A stretch of DNA of 64,000 bases from Hyphodiscus hymeniophilus (Eukaryota; Ascomycota; Leotiomycetes; Helotiales; Hyphodiscaceae), in NCBI GenBank assembly GCA_016508695.1, contig VNKQ01000007.1, positions 1,240,001-1,304,000 on the forward strand. The letters are read 5' to 3'. The notes beneath the pieces are model-generated. The model saw only the letters and a list, made by a program, of their open reading frames with translations. It ran no database searches and was not told the DNA's origin. This document shows positions 34,122 to 46,732 of the stretch, piece by piece; position 1 is the first letter of the stretch; every line of letters begins with the position of its first letter. A program made the position numbers and the translations under genes.

Positions 34122-37100
34122 ATGCCCGCGAACCAGCGACAACAAACAGTCCAATCCCCAGCATCTCCAACCACACAAGCTACCGCGAAGTATACAAATA
34201 AGGATGGTTCGAAATTCATAACTGTTCCTAAGTCTTTCAATCCGAGCGACTCGTCTGAAACATCCCCAGCCATGGCCCAGACTACCACAAAACCAAATGG
34301 ACAGATCCCTACTTCACCCATGGACAGTAACGGTGCAGCACCAAGTGTGAATCGGAAAAAGCAAAAGCGAAGGCAAAAACAAGCTGCAAAGCTTGCTGCT
34401 GAACAGCCCACAAGCTCCCGGTCAAACGGCACACCATCTGCAGTGGAAGTGAAGAGACAAATGCAGGAAATGGAAGCAAAATTCCGTGAGCATGGTTTAG
34501 ACGAGCAATATGACGACCAGTTCGACCCTGCAGAAGGCGACCCCTACTATAGCGACGGAGACGGTGACGCTTATTCTGGCTCATTTGGACAAAACGGTTC
34601 ACCTCCGAACGGCTATGCAATGCCTGCCTCAAACCCAGGCAAGAAGCCAAAGAAGAAAAAGGAGACAGGAGCTGGGTTGTCTGACATCCCTGATCATGTC
34701 CAAGAGGTTCGAAACGGATTATCGCAAAGCCATGTCCCTCTGTCTCTTCCATCTCTAGATACGAACGGACCTCGTGGCCCTGGAATTTCGAAGGAGAAGA
34801 TCTGGAACACGTCTTCCCAGGAGGAGCGAGAGCGAATAAAGGAGTTTTGGCTATCACTTGGCGAAGACGAACGCAAGTCGTTGGTCAAAGTTGAGAAGGA
34901 TGCGGTCTTGAAAAAGATGAAGGAACAGCAAAAGCATTCGTGTAGCTGTACTGTCTGTGGACGCAAGCGGACAGCCATTGAGGAAGAGCTAGAGGTACTT
35001 TATGATGCATATTATGAGGAGCTTGAACAGTACGCAAATCACCAAGGTGATGGTGGACCTCCTATGATGGCCCCCCATCGTCGATTTGGTGCCATGAGCG
35101 GTCTACAACCCCCCAATCGACTTCCTCCTGCCTTCAATGGTCAACAGCCTTCTAGAGGTCGAATAGTAGAACAGCTGGGCGATGATGAGGACGAGGAAGG
35201 TGATGAGGAATACAGCGAGGAAGACGCTGATGAGGATGACTATAGCGATGAACCAGACGAACTTCCTCAAAACCACGCGAGAGATTTCTTTAATTTTGGC
35301 AACAGTCTTACTGTACAAGGCGGCATACTGACAGTTGCTGACGACCTTCTGAAAAACGACGGAAAGAAGTTCATTGAAATGATGGAGCAGCTTGCCGAAC
35401 GTCGAATGGCTCGAGAGGCGGATGCGACCCAACCATACAACAACGCTGATTATGGCCATCCTCCAAATGGAGCAATGCACAACCATTCTCACACGCATAA
35501 TCATCCACCTCCGCCGGACGACGAGGAATATGACGAAGAGGAAGAAGAAGAGGATGAGTATGACAGTCAGGACGAAGACTATGATGAAGAGGAAATGGTA
35601 AGATGTGAAGAAAGCATAGGCGATCTACTTGCTAATTTTGGGCAGGACACGATGACTGAGGAGCAGCGAATGGAGGAAGGACGCCGGATGTTCCAAATTT
35701 TTGCTGCTCGGATGTTCGAGCAAAGAGTCTTGACTGCATATAAGGAGAAAGTGGCAAAAGAGCGTCAGCAAAAGCTTCTCGAGGAACTTGAAGAAGAAAC
35801 TCGAGCCGATTCTCAGAAGAAAGAAAAGAAAGCGAAGGACGCGCAAAAGAAAAAGGAGCGACTTCAGCAAAAGAAGCAAGCTTTGGCGGAGGAAAAATCC
35901 AAGCGAGATGCTGCCAAGGCTGCCGAGGAGAAAGCTCTTCGCGATGCTGAAGAAAAGAAAGCCGAAGAAGCACGCAAGCGAGCAGAAGAGAAGCGCAAGA
36001 AGAAGGAAGCTCAGAAGAAGGCTGAGGAGGAAGAGCGTCTGAGAAAGGACGCCGACAAGCAACGCCGATTGCAAGAGCAGCGTGACCGACAAGCGGAGCT
36101 GGAACGAAAGCAACGTGAAGCGAAGGAAAAGGAGCGCAAGGAGAAAGAGGAACTCAGAGGGAGCGAGAGGCTAAGGAGGCCAAAGAACGCGAAGCCAAGG
36201 AGAGAAAGGAGCGTCAAGAAAACGAGCGAAAGGATAAGGAAGCCAAGGCAAAGTCGGAGAAAGACTCCAAGGAGCAGCAAAAACGCGAGGAAGCAAATCA
36301 AGCCAATTTTGCCTCGCAAGTCCCGAAAAAGGTTCCAGTGCCTATTCCTTCGAACTTACAACCACATCCTCCCGCGATTGCTTCACCTGCCATACAGGTG
36401 GCAACTCCCGCTGTACCCAAAGCGCCAACTCCAATCAAGCTCCGAACCAGTTCTCAGCAAGATTCGAATGGATCCATTCCTCAGACTCCGCAGGGCAGTG
36501 GCATGAGCCAAAACGTGTCGCCTGTCCCTTCTACATCCCAACAAGGCAGTCCTGGCCTCATTGGGCCACCTGGAAAGGCACAGAACCAGCCTCATCTGTA
36601 TCACCCTCAGGCTGCTTCACCATCTCATCCACTTCTCAAAAGCCCTCCTCCGGGTATGCCGTTTGGTGGAATGCAACCATTGGCTATGGGCTTTCAACCC
36701 GGGATGCCAATGATGGCTCCTGGATTTGGTGGACGCATGCATCACGATCCGATGTTTCCTCATCAGCCTCTAGGCGCACCTATGAGACCACTTCCTAATG
36801 GTATGCCTATGCATCCTGGTTTTAATATGCACCAGATGCCTCAGGGTCGAGGCTTTCCGTTGCAACACCCACCTCCGGGATTTACTCAACAGATGCCCAA
36901 TAACCTCGGCGGGATTGGTCAATCATTTGCGAAGGAGAATGCTCCACCATCCCAAACCCATTCGCGCCAACAGTCTGCTTCGTTCGAGAAGGGGACCGAC
37001 TCGGCCCCAGGACCACCAGCGCAACCAATTGCTCGACCAGCTCCTATCGGTCGGCCGTCAAGTGTGGTTCATGGAACTCGTCGTGGAAACAACGACATGG

Positions 37101-37771
37101 ATGACTTGAGCAGTCATTTAGGTAGCAGTGCCTTATTAGATGACTCTGACGAGCCACTTACATCTGGAGCTGGCGCCAGACGCTCAAGCGCTGCACCTGG
37201 AAACTCCAGTAGGCAGAATTTTGCTCCCACACCGTTTGGAATGGACCCAACCACCTTTGGCAGTCCGATATCATCATTTGGTAACACGTGGGGTGGTCCT
37301 CCAAATCCTTTCGGCACCTCTTTACCTGGTGCAAACTACATGGGAGGATGGGGAAATGGTCCTTCACCTAATAGCTCCTTTGGTGGTGGCGTTGGCCCGC
37401 AGTCTGTACGAACAACTCAACCTCGGGGCGTGGCCATTCGTCTGAATATATGCCGTGCTTGCAAGAACCTCGAGGGTTCCACCTCTGATGGCTTCTACGA
37501 TGTTAGTATTGTCAAAGACCAGGTAGCACATCTTACCGCTGCTGGCGACGCACCTGTTAGTAGTCAGGAACTTCTTGACATCTGCGAAACCGAAGGTAAT
37601 GCTATGAACGGTGGTGGGTCATTCGGTATCCGCAACGACGGCAATGGCCAATATTCAATTCGACACGAGGTCGACCTCCCGCGATCCGTGGGCGCACCCG
37701 GAGATATCGGTAGTCCAATTGTTGGTGGAGGAGGAATCTCACGTTTTGGTGGTCCACCTCCTGGCTTCTAA
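34122..37771 (+). CDS. NST1: stress response protein Nst1, frame-disrupted near 36158
   Basis: Starts at ATG 34122 (MPANQRQQ). Conserved parts are KYTNKDGSKFITVPKSF near the N-terminus, the SCSCTVCGRKR Cys cluster, acidic runs, the DFFNFGNSLTVQGGILTVADDLLKNDG region up to its key GGILTVADD motif, and a very long Lys/Glu/Arg coiled coil. At about 36156-36160 the frame must shift by -1 (equivalent to one missing base): upstream reads EEKEELR, downstream reads RERE and AKEAKER in the next frame, followed by the Pro/Met-rich C-terminal part to the stop at 37771. Without the shift the product would end at 36506 in unrelated sequence. By family, Nst1 is a P-body-linked protein whose loss causes salt sensitivity in yeast. 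About 1,217 residues if the frame is restored. No intron can explain the shift. Confidence 0.9.
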
Positions 37772-38394
37772 ACCTCTTACTTATGCTAAGCATATTTGCA
37801 ACCCGCTCTGTACCACCGCGATGAATCCATACTACCGGATTCGCTAGGCGCTCTTGCTTTCTCTTGGGCCTACCTTTGAGGCGAGCATTTTGCCGCCTGA
37901 TGTGAAGAATTTATTGTATTAGCCCATCTCATTCACGATTACGATTGTGAAAGGATAATAAAGCAAAATTTCAATATTTGGTACCTGCAGGCACGTAATT
38001 TGAGTGCTGTTGGTCTACGAACCACTTCGCCTGCTGTTTCTTTCAGCCAATATAGAATTCCGCCAGTCGCGAACCCTGTAGAGTCTTTACAGTTCTGGAG
38101 TTAGTCCTTCATCAAGCCAGTATTCAAGCAACCACAGCTAGCCTCTTGTATGCAGAACTCCTCTTTCTGGCCAATCCTGGCGAGAGATTCAATATATTGA
38201 AGCCACTCGCAATCACTGAGCTACGTTTGTTTTCGAGCTGGACCTTCGTTCTCCTCACTGATCTCCTGTCATTCCCAATATCCCGCAATACCACTCCCAT
38301 CATCTAAGCACAACTCTACCGCCGTAATTGGGTGTCGTCGATCACCGTTACAGAAGGGGCCATCAGTTGTATGTTAGCAGTAGCTGCCTCTTGA
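37772..38394. other. intergenic, NST1 3' flank
   Basis: About 0.6 kb with no recognised gene. It ends just before the open frame of the disrupted membrane protein; if that gene has a first exon, it would lie here. Confidence 0.45.
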
Positions 38395-38965
38395 GAGTGT
38401 GTATGCTTCAACACCTTGCAGATCCTGTCGTATTTCAATGCTGCTGCAAACCCTACTTCGAGCGGAGCAGCTAGTTCATTCATTTCGACGAGCTCCCGGG
38501 CTGGAACGACCACTTCCATTCTTTCCAGCATTACTTCAAGTCATTCCACAAGTTTCAGCACTTCCTTGACATCTTCTTCACTTTCCACTTCGACATCAGA
38601 AATCGTTTTAGTATCCACCATCCCACCATTTTCCACAGCTTCTCCTCAAAAAGCCCCACATCACGGCATTTCAAGACAAGCGATTGTAGGGATTGTAGTG
38701 GGCTGTGCTTGGAGCCTTTTTCCTCGTTGCGCTACTTGCTTTCTTCTTAATCGGACAACGAAAGCGTCGTCGACATCTGAAACGCCTGGACGCTATGGCT
38801 GCTGTGGAGAAGAAACAAGCTGAAACGAACGGACCATATGAGCTGGATGGAGCTAGTTATATGAATGAGTTGGCGAGCAACAACGGGCTTGAAGATATGG
38901 AGTCTGAGGATATCGGGGAGGTGCTCCGGGATCCTGAGAAAGTGGAAGGCTCAGGCCATGTATAG
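38395..38965 (+). pseudogene. Ser/Thr-rich single-TM membrane protein, frame-disrupted and lacking an N-terminus
   Basis: A Ser/Thr-rich stretch (about 38420-38660) leads into RQAIVGIVVG, and the transmembrane helix continues in another frame as VLGAFFLVALLAFFLIGQRKRRR, then a charged tail ending GSGHV at 38965. The frame switches by +1 at about 38703, in the middle of the helix, so a single inserted base (or two missing) separates the halves. The exon window is too tight for an intron. No signal peptide or ATG precedes the open frame, which begins after a stop at 38392; a TTGCAG acceptor at about 38421 could link to a lost or unseen first exon. The topology matches wall-sensor-like fungal proteins. 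It may be a pseudogene, or a gene with a sequencing error plus a missed exon. Confidence 0.5.
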
Positions 38966-40357
38966 ATTGAACGGCTGAGAAGTACGATCTTCATACAATC
39001 ATAAGGCGACTCTACTGTGGGGGATACCAGACTGCTTTATGAAAGGGAGATCTCCGTGAGGACAGGACGTAAAGGCTGGGATCATATCTCCGATTGCCGG
39101 CTAAGAGTCCCTGGCCTACGCACAACAAACGCATAACGTCAAAGCCTTTAAGGGTAACTCAATATCCGCAAGGCCACCCTTGCCACGAACAATGGCTAAG
39201 TTCCAGGCTCTGCGACTTCAAGCCGGGATGCATCACTCACAGCCTTTCTCGTCGGAAAACGCGGGTAATGCTGACTCAATCTATCATTGACTCGATTCAT
39301 GATCATTGGCGGCGTATTGAGAGCTTGTTGTGAATTGAGTGGGACTGTTTTTCGTGAAGACCAGGAACAGGAAGGCTCAGAATTCGACGTCTGGAATTGG
39401 CAGCCATGCAGCTCGGAGAAGAAAAGCTTATGAGGCATTAGAGCCGACCAGTTCAGGGATAACACATCGTCGGACCATATTCAAACGCATAAACATTATA
39501 CTAATAATGACAAATTACATGCCCACTCAATCTGGCACTCCGTTCAATCTGCTCACTATTTTTTTCAGCTATCGGACATGAGCTAACTAGCCAGACGACT
39601 TCGGGCACCGATCCCGTATAGGGACAAGAGCAGAGCAGACGAGCAGATTGATGGAAAAGGAGTTTGTTAGATCTTGAAGGCTACGACAATTTGAAGTAGC
39701 ACACGAGCTTCTTGCAAAGATTGCTTGTAGACTGAGTCGGGTTTTATTGCTGCCAAAAGTAACCGACCTTGCAAGTTGCAACATATTCACGGTTCCTCTA
39801 GAAAATACAGATTCTCAGTCTAAGTAAGTTTTTGTCTCATAGTCCACCATATATTATCATTCGAACTGTTTCTAGAGTTCTCATATGAATAAGTAGCCGT
39901 ATAGTTTATTTTTTCATTATTCAAAGTACTCAAACCTTCCTCCAAGTAATTCGGCTTTCCAATAACTTGGAAAGGTCGGAATGTTTCCTTTCACAAATTA
40001 TTAAGAAACAAGAGCGAAAGAATTCTGACGGGAGCAGTGCAATTCTGCTTTCCTCGAGCACTTTCTCCGAGACATCCAAATCTCATTTATTTTGTTCGTT
40101 GCGAATTCGCCTGCAGCGTTTCTATAGCGTGGTACGAGAAACTACATGTTCAGCAACTCTTCTCACAAACATCTCCGCAGACACTCTTCACAACTTCCCA
40201 GAAATCGACTCCTAACTCAACTTCAATTACAGGTAAGCTAAATCAGACGGTCTTTCCTCAAATACCTGCTCCAACGTGCTGCTGCCTTCACCTCACAGAC
40301 TCTACAACATCTCCTAGCGTATCACACTTGCATCTCACCATTCAAACAGTCGGGGAG
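38966..40357. other. intergenic region before the BTB gene
   Basis: About 1.4 kb with no recognised gene. One TGACTCA-type heptamer occurs at about 39270, not near any start codon I can support. Confidence 0.45.
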
Positions 40358-41177
40358 ATGTCTTCAAGAAAAGACCTCAAGAAGCAAGCTTCCCTACGCA
40401 CATCTGGTGCAAGTCCAATGAAACCTCCCGCAAAAGCCAGCAACTCAAATAATCCGACTGGTCCAATGACTTCTATCAAAGCCTCTTGGTTCGTGTAAGC
40501 CACGTCATCCTTTCACAATACGTGGCCAAGGAAAATTAACTCGGCGTGCAGATCTCCGCAAAACATGGTCACATTCATCATCGATAAAGACGAACTCAAA
40601 CAAACCTTCATGATCCACAAAACTGTTGCAGCATTCTATTCTCCCTTCTTCAAGGCCGCGTTCGACAGCCAGATGATAGAAGGTCAGACCCAAACTATGA
40701 GATTGGAGGATGTCGAAAGCGAGACATTCGGTCTTTTGAACGGATGGCTGTATACCGAGAAGATTGGCGAGTCGAGAATGAAAGGATACGAAAATCTCGT
40801 CTCACTTGCCAAACTCTGGTCTTTGGGAGAGAGATGTTTCATTCCGTGCCTACAGAACGCTGCGATGAATGTGATACTCGCCATACTCTGCACAGGCCCA
40901 AACCCCTCACTGTGGGGTGTCAAGGGGTTTTATCGTCTACGGTTTCGAAACTTCTAAAAGCCAGATTCTGGAGCGCCTTGCGGTTCGCACAGCGATGGTC
41001 TTTATTCAAAGGCACTGCAGTGATACAACGGTCAATCCTACCGAGGTTTGCGATCAGCTTCCTGACAAAATTTGGCGCGAGATCGGTATGCAGACACTAA
41101 ACGGCGGACGAGGGCCAATTTCGCTAGCGCGGGCTCGTTCATATTTATCATACGAATGCATGGCGAAGGAAAGGTAG
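40358..41177 (+). pseudogene. BTB/POZ-domain protein, frame-disrupted
   Basis: Exon 1 is 40358-40494 (MSSRKDLKKQASLRTSG...), exon 2 starts at 40552, with a GTAAGC donor and GTGCAG acceptor that keep frame. The BTB fold follows: MVTFIIDKDELKQTFMIHK, then FYSPFFKAAFDSQM and LEDVESETFGLLNGWLYTEKI. After LQNAAMNVILAI the expected C-terminal helices continue only in the next frame (SRGFIVYGFETSKSQILERLAVRTAM up to the stop at 41177). The switch lies between about 40875 and 40957, probably before 40915. No legal intron spans it. BTB proteins of this fungal type are numerous and usually of unknown role, some acting as Cul3 adaptors. It may be a pseudogene or an assembly error; it lies only 150 bp from the retroelement. 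Confidence 0.6.
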
Positions 41178-41329
41178 CGAGAGCACAAGTATCCACGGAC
41201 GGTAGGTGTTGTTGAGAGGACAACGGGTGCAATTATGGAGGACATAACATCAGCAAATATGATGTGACCACATCATCTCTAGACTGAGCTCCACTAGGGG
41301 TAGTCTTCTCATCTTTTTCACTGCGATGT

Positions 41330-41524
41330 TATATTGGAATATGGGATTCCTTCTACCCGCATGGACCTCCCTAATCGGGCTTAGCGCGTCACATGATCGT
41401 GACCGGCGAAGAACCTTGAGCTTAACTCAAGTTCTTCCTACTATACTATTATTCAATTAATTTAACTCAATTACTTAGTATTATTCCTAATGTAATACTT
41501 CTACTTAAATCGTAACTTCTAATA
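41330..41524 (+). repeat. 5' LTR of the copia element
   Basis: 195 bp, aligning end to end with 46538-46732. It starts TATATTGG and ends CTAATA; TA...TA ends fit an original TG...CA pair after RIP. It differs from the 3' LTR almost only by C/T and G/A transitions. Confidence 0.9.
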
Positions 41525-41541
41525 GGTTATAAGCCCGGTAG
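41525..41541 (+). other. probable primer-binding site of the copia element
   Basis: The sequence directly after the 5' LTR, GGTTATAAGCCCGG, is complementary (allowing one G-to-A change) to the anticodon loop and stem of initiator tRNA-Met (GGGCTCATAACC). This fits priming by a half-tRNA as in Drosophila copia. Confidence 0.6.
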
Positions 41542-44500
41542 TATATTACTAAGGGTTTTTAGTACTAATTTTGTTAATTACTTAAAGCGAGTTATAAGAG
41601 TAACTATAATTCTAATAATACTCGATTTCTAATAGAACGCGTTACGAGAGTAATAGTAATTCTATTAATTTTATTATTAATTGCAAATAAGTAATAGCGA
41701 CGATAAAGTAAATAATTTAGGGTTATTCTAAATACCGGAAGCTACTCTTATAAGAAATTAAAGTAGCTTATACAATTAAATACTTACGCCTCTATTATAT
41801 ATTATACTTATAAATTTTTACTCGAGTATTACAAACTCGAATTCTTTAAACCCTACGATTCCTAATTCTCTTAAATCGATTATTATAATAATAAGTAGCG
41901 ATTCTCTTACGATTTCGAGTTAATTAAAGCTAAAAGGCTTTATTAATTATAGCGACTAGCATTAAGCTATAAAAGTAGCTATAAAAGGTAATAGCCTTAG
42001 TAAATAACTACGAAAGAAGGCAAAGGTACTAGAGTTTGTTAACGAAGATAACGATAATATAAATTAAGTCAAATTAAAGGTTTACTTAAATTAAAAGGCT
42101 AGAGACAAAAAGACAAAGCTTTTAATTATAAATAATATTCTTATAGATTACTCTTTTACTATTAAAGGTCTTATAACTAGACTTATAATATAAGAAGCCC
42201 TTAAATACTAATATTAAGGCACTAGCGAAGTATTACTTTAAAGCTATATTAAAAACTATTATCGAATTAATTTTAACTAATATAGAGATATTACTAAGTA
42301 TTACGCTACTTTTAATAACTCTAAAAGCCAACTTAAGTCTTTAAAGAAGACTAATATTAAGGATTAATATTTTATTATATACGTAATAGGTTTATCGAAA
42401 GAGTACCCCAAATAGGCTTAATAATAACGCGCTATATTTAAGTCGATAACCCCTTTTACGCTAGAAGCAATTATAAAAGATCTAATCGACGAATCTCGCG
42501 TCAAATTAGTAACTAAGACTATTATATATAGTAATAAACCTTACTCAAAGAATAAGAAGAAACTATTTAAGAAGAGTAATAAGAAGAAGTTAAAGTACAA
42601 GTATTATAACTCGAATAGTCACGACTAGGATTACTATAATAACTATAAGAAAAGAAGACTAGTAGGAAGTAGTATATATAAACTAGTAATAATAAGTATA
42701 TAAAGAAGGAAGTCAAAATAGCGGAATTTAAGAAGAAAGAACCTATAGATAAGAACTCTAACTTCTCCCTTATAGCTCGTATTAAAGAAGCCGATTTCCC
42801 TAATACTAATCTCTCTAACAAAGAAGCCTTCCTTATATTAAGAGTAAGTAGTATTATATATACAAACGATTTCCTTATAGACTTTAGTATATTAGTTTAT
42901 ATTACTTTTAATTAAACTCGATTCGAAAACGATTTTATAACAGTTAGTCCCTTTCTTATAATTCGTATAATAAGGGGTATAATATATCCTATAAAACGCG
43001 GAATAGTTATATTACGCTATTCTCTTCCTAATAATATAACTAATACTCTTATACTTAAAGATACTCTATATATACCTAGTAATAATACTAATCTTTTCTT
43101 TAGTAAGAAATTACTAAATTTAAGGGGTATAATTCGTAATAACAATTTACTTAGCCTATATAATACTATTCTTTATTAACTCGACGAATTATTTATTATT
43201 AAAGAACCTTAAAGTTATACGTTTCTCGCAAACCTAAAAACTATAAAGCTAAATATCGAATTATATTACTAACGTTTTGTATACTTAGGACTTACTAACG
43301 TACGTAATACCTTAAAGATTACTATAAGTATAAAATTTATAGAGAATTCGGACCCTATAGTTATTAAGGTTTATAAGGCTTGCAAACTAGTAAAACCTTT
43401 ATATTAGACTTATAAGGGACCTTACGTATGTAAAACTAAAGTAAGAAAGAAGATTTATATTAATATTATAAGAATTAAACCTAGTAATATTAATAGATAA
43501 TACTAGGCTATAGTTTATACTAATAACGCTAGTATTACGTAATAGGTTTAGATTTACAAATATAAGGGCTAGGCGTTTAACGTAGTTAAGTAAATTATTA
43601 AGTACTTCGATATATAATATAATATTAATATTAGTAGCTTTCGAATTAATAATAATAAGGAATTTATAATTAATTAGATTAAAGCCTTAACTTAATATAT
43701 TAGCGCCGATCTTGAGATTATTACTCTTTATACTTTAGAGTAAGATTTTACTTTTAAATAATTAATTTATATACTTATAGAGAAAGTACGTGCTATTATA
43801 ATTAAAATAAGAACCCCCGATTTCCTTTAGCCGAAAATCCTAAAAGTAATAGTTATAATTACAAATCGTATTATAATAAAAGTACTTAAAGGTATAACTT
43901 TATATTAAGCCTTTATAAATCAAGTAGAGCCTAATATTGATTACGTTTCTTTAGTCTTTTATTTTCGAGTATTAAGTTATAAGGCTTATATATAAATTCT
44001 TATTTAAGACAAAACCCTTAGCCGGAAGATAGTTTCTTATATTAAAGTAGGGATTTTAATTAGTTACGAAAGAGAGTATATTTACCGAATTTATATCCTT
44101 ATATATAAGGGTAATAAGATCGTTAGGTTTTCTAATATTAAATTTAATAAATTAGCGCCGGAATTAGTAATTCTAGTACCTCTTTTACTCTCTAACGTTA
44201 TATTAAGATTTTATAATAATAGGGGTAAAGGTATTATATAAACTCTAGATATATAAGTTCTTATTATTAAGGAGACCTTATAACCGCAAATTAATATTCC
44301 GGAGACTCTTAGATAATTAGTAGTATTACTTAATTATAATTATAATATTAAACTATTAAAGGATAATAATAAGTATAGGCTATTCTAGTTATTAGACGAC
44401 GATTAAACCGCTATATTAGAGAGTAGTATTAACGTTATTAATACTACTAATAATAGTTCTATTATTATTAAAAAGGTTAAGAAAAAGAAAGTATATAAAT

Positions 44501-46537
44501 AAAAGCTAGAGTTTAAGAGAATAACTTAATTGCGTATTATAGAGAGTAATATACTCTATTCTTACGAAATTGCCTTTAAATTAACTGCCTTTATTACTCT
44601 TTCTAATAATCCTTAAACTATTAAAGAGACTTTTTCTGGACTTAACGCATTATACTAATAAACCTCGATTAAGACTAAGTATACTAATTACAATAATAAT
44701 AATACTTAGGAAGTAATAAAGAGATTAGAGGTACCCCTAGAATATAAAGTATTAGGAGGTAAACTAGTATTTAAGACTAAGAGAGATAAGGATAGCTTTA
44801 TTAAGAAGTATAAATCTAAATATGTTTTATAAGGGTTTCGCTAAAAGAAAAGTATTAATTATAATTAAACTTACGCTAGCGTTTATAAGAATACCTCTTA
44901 AAAAATCCTTATTACGCTTATAGTAATATTCGACTTAGATCTTAATTAAATAAACGCTATTATAATATTCTTAAATAGTTAAATTAATAGTATAGTTTAT
45001 AGGGAATTACTACTTGGTTATATACGTAATAGAGTATAACTCTTAAAGAAATAGATTTGCAAACTATTTAAATCGATTTATAGTCTTAAACAATTATTAC
45101 GACTATAATATAAGACTTTACGTAAGGTTTTTAATAAGATAGGTTTTATTATATTAATTTCCGATAATTGCGTATATATTAATTCGATTATTAAGATAAT
45201 CGTTAGTATATATATCGACGACTTTCTAATTGCCTTAAAAAGTAATAAAGATCTAGCTAAATTCAAGGCTAATCTAGCTGCCTATTTTAAGGTCAAAGAC
45301 CTAAGTCTAATATAATATTATTATAGTATTCGAATTGTTTGAGATTATACTAAATATATAATATACTTAATATAAGACTCGTATATTAAAAAGGTTTTAA
45401 AGAGATTTGGTATAGAGAACTATAACTTAGTTAATACTCTTATAGAGGTTAGTACTATAAAAGATATAATACTAAACTTATACTAAGCGATAAAAGAAGA
45501 GATTTATAAGTACTAATCTATTATTAGTTTAAAGATATTTTATATTACTTAAATAAGACCTAATATTGCGTTTGTAATAGTAATATTTTATCGATTCCTT
45601 ATTAACCCGTTAAAATAATATATTATAGTAGTAAAGCGAATTTTATAATACCTTAAAGGCACTATATACTTAGCTACTTGTTTTAGAGGTAATAAACCTA
45701 GTACTAACGATATAAAGTTAATAGGTTATACTAATACCGATTTTATTAATTATAAAGATACCTTTCGATTAACTTAAGGTATATTATATACTTTCGCAAG
45801 TAGTATTATTGCGTCTTAATTAAAGAGATAGACTATTATTACGCAATTAACTCTCGAATTAAAGTACATTATATTAGCTTCTTATATTATATTAGCGACT
45901 TAGTTAAGATAGTTTTTTAAAGAGATTAATTAACTTAATAATAATACTAAAAAGATTAAAATATTTTACGATAATTAAGATATATTAATACTTATAAAGA
46001 ATCCGGAATTATACTCGAAAACTAAGTATATTATAATTAAATACTATTATACTCAATAAGAGATTTAATTTAGTAATATCGACGTTTAATATATTAATAC
46101 TAAGAAGATAAAGGCAAACGGTCTTACAAAGGCTCTACTTGCTATAACTTATATAGAATTCTTATAATAATTAAACCTAATTATATACGAATTCTAGAAA
46201 TAAAGAAATAAGAATAAGAATCGATTAATTTTATAAAAATATTAATATAACGTTATCTAATAAGTTATAATTCTTATAAGTACTCAAATTAATACTTATA
46301 TTCTTATTAGATATTATTATATTTAGTATTAATATTATTCTTATATTTTAATATTATATTCGATATAATTTGGATTATTAATAAATACTATTTTTTGCGT
46401 TATTTATTATACTTATCTAGTACCTAATTTCTAGAGGTATATAAGAAATTTGGAGGAGAATTTAAGAATTACGAAAGACGCTAATATCTTATATAAATTA
46501 GCCTATTTCCTATACCTACGGGTATTAAGAATAGGGG

Positions 46538-46732
46538 TATATTAGAATATAGGATTCCTTCTACCCGTATAGACTTCCCTAATCGGGCTTAGCGCGTTAT
46601 ATAATCGTGACCGGCAAAGAACCTTAAGCTTAACTTAAGTTCTTCCTATTATACTACTATTCAATTAATTTAACTTAATTACTTAGTGCTATTCCTAATG
46701 CAATACTTCCACTTGAATCGTAACTTCTAATA
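46538..46732 (+). repeat. 3' LTR of the copia element
   Basis: 195 bp, the partner of 41330-41524. It is preceded by a purine-rich run (AAGAATAGGGG), the remnant polypurine tract. No matching 5-bp target-site duplication is seen: GATGT on the left, TATTA on the right. Confidence 0.9.

Larger units (their letters stand above)
41330..46732 (+). mobile_element. RIP-mutated Ty1/copia LTR retrotransposon
   Basis: A 5.4-kb AT-rich island with a 195-bp LTR at each end and sharp composition edges. Plus-strand remnants in Ty1/copia order are visible: a gag zinc-knuckle at about 42595-42645 in which the CX2CX4HX4C spacing survives but all three Cys codons are now Tyr; an integrase-core region at about 43400-43900; a reverse transcriptase with a YxDD-type IYIDDFLIALK at about 45205-45240; and an RNase H region at about 45725-45910. 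The integrase-before-RT order is that of copia, not gypsy. Stops occur throughout, the longest open frame is under 90 codons, so the element is dead. The changes are C-to-T and G-to-A, mostly at CpA/TpG, as expected of RIP. Confidence 0.92.

Noticed and set aside
35625..36319. Long leucine/phenylalanine-rich open frames on the minus strand
   Set aside because: They are antisense shadows of the Lys/Glu-rich NST1 coiled coil.
42567..45266. Short open frames inside the AT-rich island, such as 42567-42821 and 45078-45266 on the minus strand
   Set aside because: They are on the strand opposite to the recognisable copia remnants and arise from AT-rich mutated sequence.
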